From a virus, in IMG/VR virus record IMGVR_UViG_3300046009_006182, positions 1 through 34,162 of that record: a stretch of DNA of 34,162 nucleotides. One strand, given 5' to 3'. The notes beneath the pieces are model-generated. The model was not told the DNA's origin. It saw only the letters and a program-made list of their open reading frames with translations, and ran no database searches. Shown here in pieces: positions 6,888-14,629 of the stretch. Each line of letters begins with the position of its first letter. The first letter of the stretch is position 1. The position numbers and the translations under genes are program-made.

Positions 6888-7445
6888 TTAGTTGATTGAA
6901 TGTATATGCAGGACCGGCGGCTTCGGATTGACCAGATCTTTCTTTTCTTCTTCGGATATTACTCTTGTTGGCGTCTTGGAAGCAACAATGCTTTCAACAA
7001 TACAACTTCTTGCCTTGAACATTTCACGAGGGTCGCTTTCAACTTCATTGACGGTATCTTCAAAAACCTTGTATATACTAGCAAGCAACTTGTAGTTTGA
7101 TATACTGCCCTTTAGAAAATCATCAAGTGGATAATGTTGCTTGATTTCCTTGATAAGTTCATATTTCTGAAGATTCAATGAACGCTCATTCAACTTCTTT
7201 CGTGTACGCAATACAGTATCTAACAATCTATCAGCAGAAACTTGGTCTTTTGTTTTTTCTTCAAGTATCACTCTATACAACGCATTCTCTCTTCCTAATT
7301 CTGTATTTTCCGAAAAATACTTACGTAGCATATTGTTCGCTTTTGAGTCATCTTTTCCATTTAGTATGTCGGCGGTGACTTGACGAACAAGCAGTTCAAA
7401 TAATATACCCGCATTTTTATACTTGGAGTGTTTCAGTTTCTTCAT
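6888..7445 (-). CDS. Conserved-type head-operon protein, 185 aa, unknown function
   Basis: It opens MKKLKHSKYKNAGILFELLV, a pattern I associate with a protein located just after the portal gene in marine T4-like phages; its function is not known to me. The rest is almost wholly helical and charged (residues 20-165), without membrane segments. The C-terminus in this frame is NPKPPVLHIHSIN, while the -1 frame continues as a convincing protein sequence into the 67-aa frame, so the true C-terminus may differ. It lies 48 nt after the portal gene, with a recurrent A/T element 13 nt before ATG 7445. A role in head or connector assembly is inferred from position. Confidence 0.75.
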   Translation of the reverse strand: MKKLKHSKYKNAGILFELLVRQVTADILNGKDDSKANNMLRKYFSENTELGRENALYRVILEEKTKDQVSADRLLDTVLRTRKKLNERSLNLQKYELIKEIKQHYPLDDFLKGSISNYKLLASIYKVFEDTVNEVESDPREMFKARSCIVESIVASKTPTRVISEEEKKDLVNPKPPVLHIHSIN

Positions 7446-7458
7446 ACATTTTTATTAT

Positions 7459-7470
7459 TATAAATATATT
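7459..7470 (-). promoter_or_regulatory. Recurrent A/T element (candidate late promoter)
   Basis: The plus strand reads TATAAATATATT, 13 nt upstream of the 185-aa gene and inside the 48-nt gap after the portal gene. It is near-identical to the elements at 3880, 9411, 30477 and 30752. Function is inferred. Confidence 0.4.
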
Positions 7471-7493
7471 CCTTATTGATAAAAACTACATAT

Positions 7494-9383
7494 TTACTGC
7501 TGTTTGTCTTCTTCTATAAGGTTAGACTCGTCTAATATAGACTTTTCTTCAGTTATTACTCGTTTGTGCTTATTATTATATCTGGATTGCAGTGCTTTTT
7601 TTATACTTTTCAGGTCTTCATCCATAGAAAGTGCGCCGCCTCTGTATATATGACGGGTAGTACGATCACTCTTTGATTTTTCTTTGTTTTCTTTATTTCC
7701 AAGAACATCTTCGCCAAAGTTCTTGGTATGAGTAGATGTATACTTTTCTTTGTTTCCCGTTTGATCGCGTTTACCGCGCTCACGATCTTTTCGTGTTTCT
7801 TCTTCGAGCGGAGGAAGACCTGGCAACTCACTTTCGCCTCCACCCCCTTCACCACCACCCCCACCGACGGGTTCTTCGCCTCCACCACCAAAATCGCTGA
7901 CAGCACCGCCTTCAGATTTTTGCTTACTTGCGGCAGGATCATTGCCTTCCGATGATATCTGCTCCATTCTCCAAGATTCTTTTTGGTCTTTAATAACTTC
8001 TTGCTGAACTTCTTCGATCTCATCTTCGGACATATTAAATATCTGATTATACATCCATTTCTTACTAAACATCTTGCTTTCTGCCATATCCGACGCAAGG
8101 CTGATCTTGTTGGACCATATTTCTAGTTTTTCCTGCTCAAAGATTGTGCTTGGGTTACTTAGTTCAAGTTCAAAATCAACAAGCGAAGCGTCTTGATAGC
8201 CTTGAACATACAAATGCACGATAGCAATCTTAGTTAGTTCAGATACTATAATACGTTGTATACGACCAATAGTACGAGAGAATCTTACATCTTCGGCAGC
8301 GAGTGTAGCCTTACCGGACAGTCCTTCTTCATATCCCAAAAATGCTTTTGGAATCTTTAATGCGGCCATCATCTTATTACGAATATATTCAAGATCATCA
8401 ATGCCTGTAAAGTCCATACCAGGTAACGTATCAATCTTGGTGCCGCTATCACTTCCACGAACGGGTAGATAAAAATCTTCCACCATGTTATTCAAGTTGA
8501 AACGTAAGTTATAATCGCCACTTCGTTCATCAATATATGGTACTTTCTTTACTTGATTCATAACCTTTTGCATTGCCGCATCAATATCGGCGGGAGGAAT
8601 ATTACCAACATCAACGGAGAATATACGCTTTTCTGGCGCACGCATGATGCGATGAATAAGCATCGCGTCTTCCATCAAACTTAGCTGCTTCCATACACGG
8701 CGAGCAGGCTCTACCATGCTTTTACCGTATGGTAAAAAGTTACTGTCGCTCAACAGTCTAAAATGCGCGATCTCAAAGTTTTCATATTCCATACCACCAC
8801 CCATACCATCGTGTTGATATTTTACATAGTTAATATTTTGTGGATCGCTACCTTCTATGCGTGTGATTTCATACGGACTGATTGGATGAACCACAAACAC
8901 ACCATATTCTGGTGATATTTCCATACGCAAAAAGAAATCGCCATATTTGCACATATTACGTGTCCAACTCCACATATTAAACTCGACGTTTAGTATGTCA
9001 TAGAAAAGATTTTCAAGTATCTTCTTTATGTTTTCGTTGTTGCTACGAATAGTAAGAACTTTTCCAAACTCACTTGGCACAAGGCACTCGTCGCTATAGA
9101 TGTCCAACGCAGATGCGATGATAGGATCCATATCCATAACGTCATAATCTCTAAACAACTCAAGACGGCTTGCTTGATAAGCCATGCTCATGTCGCGATT
9201 ATGTAAGTTAAATGTACTGCTTCTTAAACGATTAAAACGATCACGCAAACTGTTTCTGTCTGTTGCGTATTGTATTTCATCCGTGTCTACAATCTTGAGT
9301 TTTTTACCGCCCACATTACGAACGATTACGTCCGTACTGAACATCTTTTTCAATCTGCTAAATAGATCTTTTGTTTCTGCCAT
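7494..9383 (-). CDS. 20: Portal vertex protein, T4 gp20-like
   Basis: The 629-aa product (T4 gp20 has 524) should form the dodecameric portal through which DNA is packaged and which nucleates the prohead. Family features are the N-terminal region with DRNSLRDRFNRLR (42-54), LDIYSDECLV near 93-102, and the clearest block, VEDFYLPVRGSDSGTKIDTL followed by PGMDFTGIDDLEYIRNKM (301-338) and ALKIPKAFLGYEEGLSGKAT. The extra length is C-terminal: a Gly/Glu-rich linker (491-520), then a charged Lys/Arg/Glu tail (525-629) ending SILDESNLIEEDKQQ. The tail contains repeated (I/L)-x-E-like triplets but is not clearly processed. It lies 63 nt downstream of the terminase gene, the T4 17-to-20 order with 18 and 19 absent between them. 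Confidence 0.94.
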   Translation of the reverse strand: MAETKDLFSRLKKMFSTDVIVRNVGGKKLKIVDTDEIQYATDRNSLRDRFNRLRSSTFNLHNRDMSMAYQASRLELFRDYDVMDMDPIIASALDIYSDECLVPSEFGKVLTIRSNNENIKKILENLFYDILNVEFNMWSWTRNMCKYGDFFLRMEISPEYGVFVVHPISPYEITRIEGSDPQNINYVKYQHDGMGGGMEYENFEIAHFRLLSDSNFLPYGKSMVEPARRVWKQLSLMEDAMLIHRIMRAPEKRIFSVDVGNIPPADIDAAMQKVMNQVKKVPYIDERSGDYNLRFNLNNMVEDFYLPVRGSDSGTKIDTLPGMDFTGIDDLEYIRNKMMAALKIPKAFLGYEEGLSGKATLAAEDVRFSRTIGRIQRIIVSELTKIAIVHLYVQGYQDASLVDFELELSNPSTIFEQEKLEIWSNKISLASDMAESKMFSKKWMYNQIFNMSEDEIEEVQQEVIKDQKESWRMEQISSEGNDPAASKQKSEGGAVSDFGGGGEEPVGGGGGEGGGGESELPGLPPLEEETRKDRERGKRDQTGNKEKYTSTHTKNFGEDVLGNKENKEKSKSDRTTRHIYRGGALSMDEDLKSIKKALQSRYNNKHKRVITEEKSILDESNLIEEDKQQ

Positions 9384-9410
9384 AGTGTGTATATATATGA
9401 GCGCTTACTA

Positions 9411-9422
9411 TATAAATATATA
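9411..9422 (-). promoter_or_regulatory. Recurrent A/T element (candidate late promoter)
   Basis: The plus strand reads TATAAATATATA, 27 nt upstream of the portal ATG in the 63-nt gap after terminase. It is identical over 12 bases to the copies at 3880 and 30752. A regulatory role is inferred from recurrence. Confidence 0.4.
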
Positions 9423-9446
9423 CTAGAGGTATTTTTATAAAATATA

Positions 9447-11096
9447 TTATCGCAGTAGCCAAGTAAGATCTTCTGATTTATTACCGTGCATACCAGGTCC
9501 ACCGACGTGCATTTGCCAAGGATTGTTATATACACCAAATGGATTAACTCCTTTACCTGTACTCAACAAGTTTACATTGTTTTGTATTTGTTGAGCAGAT
9601 GTTGATCCTATTCTATCTATAATCGTTTTCGTAACACTGTCCGACTCTTTTCTCAAACGCAATGCTACATCTCTTATCCATAATCCTATACCAATAGACA
9701 TTACAAGATCGTCATTATAGCCTTCCATTGCTTCTGCCCTTGCTGACACGGCCCCGCTTTTCCATATAAAAACCTGTAGTTCTTCTATTAGCCGCTTGCT
9801 ATGAACTATAACTTCTTTGTTTCTAAAATAACTTTCCAATTTTGATATAACCAGCGGTCTCGTTTTGTTAGATGTTGTAAAGCCTGGCGTCATCTTTTTC
9901 TCTTGAGCGTGTATTTTGTTGGTCATCTGATTCTCGACATCAACATACTGTAAATCGGATGAACTATAAAAAAGATTAGGATAGTTGTTGTCTAATACTT
10001 CTTGTATGACCGCCCATCCCACATTAGCATTTTCTACAACAAGCAATGCGTTGTTATATTCTGTTGCCATTGTCATAAGACCTCTGGCGTATTCTTTAGT
10101 TGGTAGTTTGCCTTTATATTCGGCAACTTGCTCCATAGTTTCTATCTCTAGTATTTGAGCAGCACTATAATCGGAAGCATCGCCACGCGCAACGTCAGCT
10201 GCGACCATATATGATTTACCGGGTTCCGGATATTTGAATATCCAATATCCTTTGTCTACTCCGCGCTTTTCTATTGGCTCAGTTACATGAGTTTTACTAT
10301 ACCATTCCAAAACTGGAATATCTATCACTGTATTACCAGATGTGCTAAACTCACAATCGCATTCTTGTGCAGCGCCTCTTTCGCCAGACAGTTTGGTTTG
10401 TTCATTGCGCCATTTTTGATCACGCTCTGGGTGTAGGTGCCAAGGAAGGCTAATGCGGTTCATGTTATTCAGTCCCTGCTCACTTTCCATCCACATCTTA
10501 TGGAACCAGTTTCCTACACCGTTAGGAGTTGATAGTATGATTGCTTTACCACCCGTAGACAATGTGTATTGAGCAGATAGCCATATTTCTTCTATGTTGT
10601 CAATAAATGCGGCTTCGTCTACTACGAGCAATGACAACGCACTTGAACGACCGGATGTACCTGCACTGCTCGCAGCCTTGATTTCAGAACCGTTCTTTAG
10701 TTTTAATGAAAGTCTATTGTCTTCTACGGCAGGAACTTTAAGCCAGCTTGGTAAGTTGTCGTTGGCAAATCTTACTTTGGTTACGATTGCTTTGGACGTT
10801 TCTTGTGTAATACTCAAGCAAAGTATCTGCTTGTCTGTATGAAATGTCATCAGCCATATTGCATATCCTGATACAAGAGTTGTAATACCCATCTGGCGAC
10901 TTTTTAATATGATATTCTGATCGTGCTTTACAAAGTCTTCTAATGCTTTGTCCTGAAATGGATATGTAAGAAATGGCAGTGTACCGCGAGTAGGATGCTG
11001 AATCTTAACATACTTCTTCATGAAGTATATAGGATCCTTGGCACATTTGACGTATTCTTCCTTGATTACGTCTTTTAGGTTTTTAGTTGTGGCCAT
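9447..11096 (-). CDS. 17: Terminase large subunit, T4 gp17-like
   Basis: The 549-aa product is the ATP-driven DNA packaging motor with headful nuclease. The ATPase domain has Walker A SRQMGIT (66-72), Walker B LLVVDEA (156-162) with the catalytic Glu after the Asp, and a coupling motif LSTPNG (188-193). The nuclease domain (about 290-480) has VAADVARGDASDY with Asp301, LLVVENANVGW with Glu355, and YNDDLVMSIGI with Asp462/463, a normal RNase H-like acidic set. The C-terminal tail after about 500 is Asn/Gly-rich. ATG 11096 overlaps the 126-aa gene by 14 nt, suggesting coupled translation. No small terminase was recognised in the window. Confidence 0.95.
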   Translation of the reverse strand: MATTKNLKDVIKEEYVKCAKDPIYFMKKYVKIQHPTRGTLPFLTYPFQDKALEDFVKHDQNIILKSRQMGITTLVSGYAIWLMTFHTDKQILCLSITQETSKAIVTKVRFANDNLPSWLKVPAVEDNRLSLKLKNGSEIKAASSAGTSGRSSALSLLVVDEAAFIDNIEEIWLSAQYTLSTGGKAIILSTPNGVGNWFHKMWMESEQGLNNMNRISLPWHLHPERDQKWRNEQTKLSGERGAAQECDCEFSTSGNTVIDIPVLEWYSKTHVTEPIEKRGVDKGYWIFKYPEPGKSYMVAADVARGDASDYSAAQILEIETMEQVAEYKGKLPTKEYARGLMTMATEYNNALLVVENANVGWAVIQEVLDNNYPNLFYSSSDLQYVDVENQMTNKIHAQEKKMTPGFTTSNKTRPLVISKLESYFRNKEVIVHSKRLIEELQVFIWKSGAVSARAEAMEGYNDDLVMSIGIGLWIRDVALRLRKESDSVTKTIIDRIGSTSAQQIQNNVNLLSTGKGVNPFGVYNNPWQMHVGGPGMHGNKSEDLTWLLR

Positions 11097-11463
11097 AATG
11101 TTTGTATCTCACATATAACGGTGAGCGAAATCCTATATAAACTACATCTGGTATATTCTCGTGCACGCTTTTGCGAAACATCTTGGTGGATATATCAAGT
11201 ATTTTGCCTTCTATATTGATCCAATCATGCGGCACTTCATATTCATCGTCGTATTGTGTAATGAACTTTCCGGCATTTGGTTCATCGAGTACGAATAGTC
11301 CTTCAACGATGTTGGCGTTTATGTTGTATTTTTTAAGAGCAGACAATAGATCTTTGCACATAGGTGCACAGTATCCTTGTGGATTTTGCGGATACTTGTT
11401 TTGTATTCTTTCCGCCAAACCCAGTATAATATCATCTTTAGATAACATCCCTACTAAATCCAT
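11083..11463 (-). CDS. 126-aa protein with a candidate Cys-His-Asp (papain/transglutaminase-like) triad
   Basis: The protein has GYCAPMCKDLLSALKKYNI (30-48) with Cys32/Cys36 at the start of a helix, then a variable segment, PHDWINIEGKILDIS with His79 and Asp90, and a C-terminal strand region. A Cys on a helix, followed by H-x-W in one strand and ILD in the next, is the layout of small papain-like or transglutaminase-like domains. I infer such a fold; which Cys would be catalytic and what the substrate is are unknown. It lies directly upstream of terminase and overlaps it by 14 nt. It might be a head or packaging accessory factor or a lone peptidase or amidase-like enzyme. No signal peptide is seen. 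Confidence 0.72.
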   Translation of the reverse strand: MDLVGMLSKDDIILGLAERIQNKYPQNPQGYCAPMCKDLLSALKKYNINANIVEGLFVLDEPNAGKFITQYDDEYEVPHDWINIEGKILDISTKMFRKSVHENIPDVVYIGFRSPLYVRYKHYGHN

Positions 11464-11483
11464 ATGTTATATATATCTGCATA

Positions 11484-13601
11484 CTATATGATTTTGTCTA
11501 TCATTTTTATAACATCTTCGGCGTAGATCTGCTTGGTGCATTCAAAGTCCTTCTTGCGAGGACACCATCTCCAATCCCCCTTATCAAATGTACAAGATGG
11601 ATCGTTCCAGCATCCGTGGCACACATTTTTATTGATTACTCTGTATGGTGTATTGAATTCCGCAAACTCCATACTAAATCCGCTGATGAGTACAACGGGC
11701 TTTCCAACAGCCCACGCCAACCAACTCAGACCAGAACCGAGGCCAATAAAAAACTCAGCATGTTCCAATTGGGCCATTCTTTGCTCAAGAGAAAAATCTC
11801 CAGTTTTATCAACTACACCATTTGGAATATAGTTCATATTTACTCCGTTTCCAAACGAATTATAACGGTCTATGTCCCAAACTTCATACCCCTTGGATTT
11901 TATATATTTTACAACTTTATTCCACCCTTCTGGATTATTCCAGTATTTAGATTGTGCCGTGCTATGTGTTCCTATACATACATATTTGCTATTTGGTTTT
12001 TTTAAATTTGACGAAAACTTTAGCTTTGGCTTGATCTCGATTGGAGGTAAACCAAGTATTCCTTGTGCGACAAACGTCAACGATATCTTTTTTGGATCGG
12101 AAGGCGCGTTTCCTTGCCAGTTGTTTTGATCAAAATATCCTATTATATATGTGGCATAGAAATCATCATTGCTACCATTTTGTTTTATGAACTTTATGTT
12201 TTCATAACTCTTTGAAAATAATTGCATCAATTCTTCTTGAAAGACAACGCAAGTTAAATCGCATTCATGTTTTTTTTGGAATTCGTCAACCGATCCTATA
12301 TATGCCATCAAATCCCCCAAACTCTGTGTATCAAGTACTATTTTTACTTTCTTGTCTTTTAAATTTAACTCTTGCGATTCTATCAAAGTCGTCCAATTTT
12401 CTCCAACAACTTCATACAATTCTGTTTTCCATTTCACAAAATATTTTATACTAGCCATAGTCCACATATTGTTGCCTATGTCTCCTTCATAAACAGTGTG
12501 TCCATTATTTGTATCTATGAATTTTACTTTATACTTCTTTGAAACGGGTCCAAGTATTTCGACTTTTGGTCCATTTGTATAACTTATGTGTATTGTATTT
12601 TTTGCTTCAACGTGTTTGATTTTAGCGTCGCTATAATGTGCGATAAGTCTATCTCCAAATATCTTCTCTCTATATTCGCTATATATCGCTGCTAAATCGT
12701 GTACTCTGTTGGAGTATGAATTTTTCTGAGCACATTTTAATGCGTTTTCTTGGTATTCTTTATAGTTTAGGTATACTTCTTTTATACCTTCTACGACCTC
12801 GCTAAAATCTCTTTTAACCACACGCATTCCTTTGTATTTATCTTCTTCAAACGTACCAACAATAGGCAATCCACATGCCATAGCCTCAAGTAAAGTTAGA
12901 TTGGGGTGCCCTGCTTCAAGTTCTGAAAGATGTATGAATACATCATGTTTGTTGTATAACTCAATCAAAGAGCACTCGTCCAGATCAAACAACTTAGTGA
13001 GTTTTTCATAATTGTTAAGTTCTGGTTCCAACGTACCGAAAAAGTTTTGGTTATTTTTTGGACCAGCAATTGTAATAGGCATATTCAACGACATTGCCGC
13101 TTGTATAGCGATCTTGAAGCCTTTTCTATCTTTGCTTTGATCATAAGCATAGCCATTATTAGCTACGCAAAGCAATCCGTTTCTAGACTTGCTATGATTT
13201 ACAAACAAATTGGTATTAACGGCGTGGCTAAAGTATCGCAGTTTCTTGCTACCAAAATATGGAATGAGATACTTGCACGGTGACAATGAAATAACACTAT
13301 TCTCGATAGCTTTTAAGTTTTCCTTGAATACGGGAGAGTCTTTGCCATACAAATATGCATGATGGTCGTGAATAGTAAAAATATACGGTATATTTCTTTC
13401 ATGAAGCATGTTGGCAAGATTTGCAACGTGAACATGTACTACCACACTATCGTCATACTTTACTTCGTCTGTATATTTAATCTCACTTCGTATTCCAAGA
13501 TTTATCATTTCTTGGTGATAGTCCCATATTATTTTTTCAATGGCACCCCATCCATTCGGTGGTATGGGTAATAGTCCTGGATTTACGTTGATAACTTTCA
13601 T
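11484..13601 (-). CDS. GT4 glycosyltransferase fused to an autotransporter-heptosyltransferase-like (GT9/TibC) domain
   Basis: This is a 705-aa two-enzyme protein. Residues 1-315 are a GT-B, GT4-type glycosyltransferase: PPNGWGAIEKIIWDYH near the N-terminus, HVHVANLANML, FTIHDHHAYLYG, and the donor-site ELEAGHPNLTLLEAMACGLP (227-246) with its E-x(n)-E pair. Residues 335-400 form a small beta domain with VYEGDIGNNMWTMASIKYFV. Residues 418-705 are GT9-like: IVLDTQSLGDLMAYIG, GTHSTAQSKYWNNPEGW, and GLGSGLSWLAWAVGKPVVLI. A Cys-rich loop follows with Cys661, 664, 670, 680 and 688. The beta segment, GT9 core and Cys loop resemble bacterial autotransporter heptosyltransferases such as TibC, whose iron-binding finger uses four Cys. 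Substrates here are unknown. It has no clear Shine-Dalgarno. Confidence 0.85.
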   Translation of the reverse strand: MKVINVNPGLLPIPPNGWGAIEKIIWDYHQEMINLGIRSEIKYTDEVKYDDSVVVHVHVANLANMLHERNIPYIFTIHDHHAYLYGKDSPVFKENLKAIENSVISLSPCKYLIPYFGSKKLRYFSHAVNTNLFVNHSKSRNGLLCVANNGYAYDQSKDRKGFKIAIQAAMSLNMPITIAGPKNNQNFFGTLEPELNNYEKLTKLFDLDECSLIELYNKHDVFIHLSELEAGHPNLTLLEAMACGLPIVGTFEEDKYKGMRVVKRDFSEVVEGIKEVYLNYKEYQENALKCAQKNSYSNRVHDLAAIYSEYREKIFGDRLIAHYSDAKIKHVEAKNTIHISYTNGPKVEILGPVSKKYKVKFIDTNNGHTVYEGDIGNNMWTMASIKYFVKWKTELYEVVGENWTTLIESQELNLKDKKVKIVLDTQSLGDLMAYIGSVDEFQKKHECDLTCVVFQEELMQLFSKSYENIKFIKQNGSNDDFYATYIIGYFDQNNWQGNAPSDPKKISLTFVAQGILGLPPIEIKPKLKFSSNLKKPNSKYVCIGTHSTAQSKYWNNPEGWNKVVKYIKSKGYEVWDIDRYNSFGNGVNMNYIPNGVVDKTGDFSLEQRMAQLEHAEFFIGLGSGLSWLAWAVGKPVVLISGFSMEFAEFNTPYRVINKNVCHGCWNDPSCTFDKGDWRWCPRKKDFECTKQIYAEDVIKMIDKII

Positions 13602-13621
13602 ATTATTTATATCTTATAAAA
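13581..13621. repeat. 41-bp repeat, copy A (start of GT4-heptosyltransferase gene and end of upstream gene)
   Basis: This copy spans the last codon and stop of the 326-aa gene, and the gap plus first seven codons (MKVINVN) of the 705-aa gene. Copy B at 14589-14629 matches it with only about four mismatches. See the matching finding: the pair marks a tandem duplication. Confidence 0.85.
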
Positions 13622-14583
13622 CTTTTGCTAGATTCGCTCAATATATGATCCTTGTCAAATGAAAATTTGTTCTTTCCAAGAGTTAATGTAAATTTATTAT
13701 TTTTTGGATATATTTTAAATGTGGACATATGATGTGTTGCTGGAAAATTTTTTATAAACTCGTCATCTACATAAAATGGATAATGTTCTACCAAACTTTC
13801 CGACGAATGATTTAGATACAACACCGCAATTTCGTTGGTGTTTTCAACTTTCATAATTTCGAACACATATGGTGTCATCTCGGAACTTCCTTTTCCGTTA
13901 TTTCTATTCAGGTCAATCTTGCTTGTAGGAAACATAGAAGGCATTCCGTCTCCTTTTATGATATGTATCTCGTCCAGTAAATTTTGATGATGAGCAGACA
14001 TATACAAATAATTTTCAAGGTCGCCATAACTTCCCACGGCTCTGCATCTTTCCAAAAATTCGTCCGAGTTTTTAAACATCAAAAATGCTTTTTTTACAAA
14101 ATCCATCTTGGAATAAAAGAACATCGTGGACAATAAATTACCATATAATACAAAATATGCCTGTTTATTATTTTCGTTGGCGATGGTCTTGAATGTTTTC
14201 AGTTTAGCTATATCTTCTTGGCTATATAAGGAATCTCCTTCAATGTATGTAAACGAATCATATTCCGCAGATAACAATTTAACCGCATTTGTTAAAGATC
14301 TATACATAGCAAACGAGTGATAACCTCTGGTACCAGTAGGGTGAATTTCATAATAAAAATTTTCATAATCTCCCCAATACACTGTTCCTGTGTCCTTGTA
14401 CATTATTTCATTTCTAGCGTCATATATAAAATATTTGACTAATTTCTGTATTCTTTCGCTCGCTGGTGTGTGTGCCACCAACGCTATGTCAAAATGGGGA
14501 GAAATCTGAACCAATCCATCATATACGATCTGCTCTATTTCCGGACAATTGATATACGCTCCCACAATTAATAAGTCGTTCAT
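13603..14583 (-). CDS. GT-A-like glycosyltransferase paralog, 326 aa (tandem copy 2)
   Basis: This is a putative glycosyltransferase of a family I cannot name. The N-terminal domain (1-215) has MNDLLIVGAYINCPE, FDIALVAHTPASERIQ, the motif YFIYDARNEIMYKD (51-64), YRSLTNAVKLLSAEYDSFTY and the acidic YIEGD (113-117) in the place of a GT-A metal-binding motif. The C-terminal part (230-326) is a beta-rich domain ending STFKIYPKNNKF, LGKNKFSFDKD and SFIRYK. The whole protein is paralogous to the next gene upstream (327 aa), with highest similarity in the first 120 residues and the last 40. The YD-x-RN domain also recurs inside the 588-aa glycosyltransferase. Neighbours are all carbohydrate genes. 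Catalytic activity and sugar are unknown. Confidence 0.72.
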   Translation of the reverse strand: MNDLLIVGAYINCPEIEQIVYDGLVQISPHFDIALVAHTPASERIQKLVKYFIYDARNEIMYKDTGTVYWGDYENFYYEIHPTGTRGYHSFAMYRSLTNAVKLLSAEYDSFTYIEGDSLYSQEDIAKLKTFKTIANENNKQAYFVLYGNLLSTMFFYSKMDFVKKAFLMFKNSDEFLERCRAVGSYGDLENYLYMSAHHQNLLDEIHIIKGDGMPSMFPTSKIDLNRNNGKGSSEMTPYVFEIMKVENTNEIAVLYLNHSSESLVEHYPFYVDDEFIKNFPATHHMSTFKIYPKNNKFTLTLGKNKFSFDKDHILSESSKSFIRYK

Positions 14584-14588
14584 ATGTT

Positions 14589-14629
14589 ATTTACGTTGAT
14601 AACTTTAATATTATTTTAATCTTATAAAG
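14589..14629. repeat. 41-bp repeat, copy B (relic of a gene start between paralogs)
   Basis: This block runs from the end of the 327-aa gene across the 27-nt gap before the 326-aa gene. Read on the minus strand it contains ATTAAAGTTATCAACGTAAA, the same as the first codons of the 705-aa gene (ATGAAAGTTATCAACGTAAA) except that ATG has become ATT. It is a duplication scar, not a gene. Confidence 0.85.

Noticed and set aside
7808-7920. Poly-Gly codon tract in the portal gene as a hint of a fibre-type domain
   Set aside because: It is a short flexible linker between the portal core and a charged tail, much shorter and less regular than the fibre proteins.
13604-13611. TATAAATA on the coding strand directly before the 705-aa gene
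   Set aside because: It lies 2 nt from the ATG, too close for a promoter of a leadered mRNA, and is part of the duplicated gene-end sequence; similar 8-mers occur by chance inside genes in this A/T-rich DNA (for example near 15255, 16485 and 28210).
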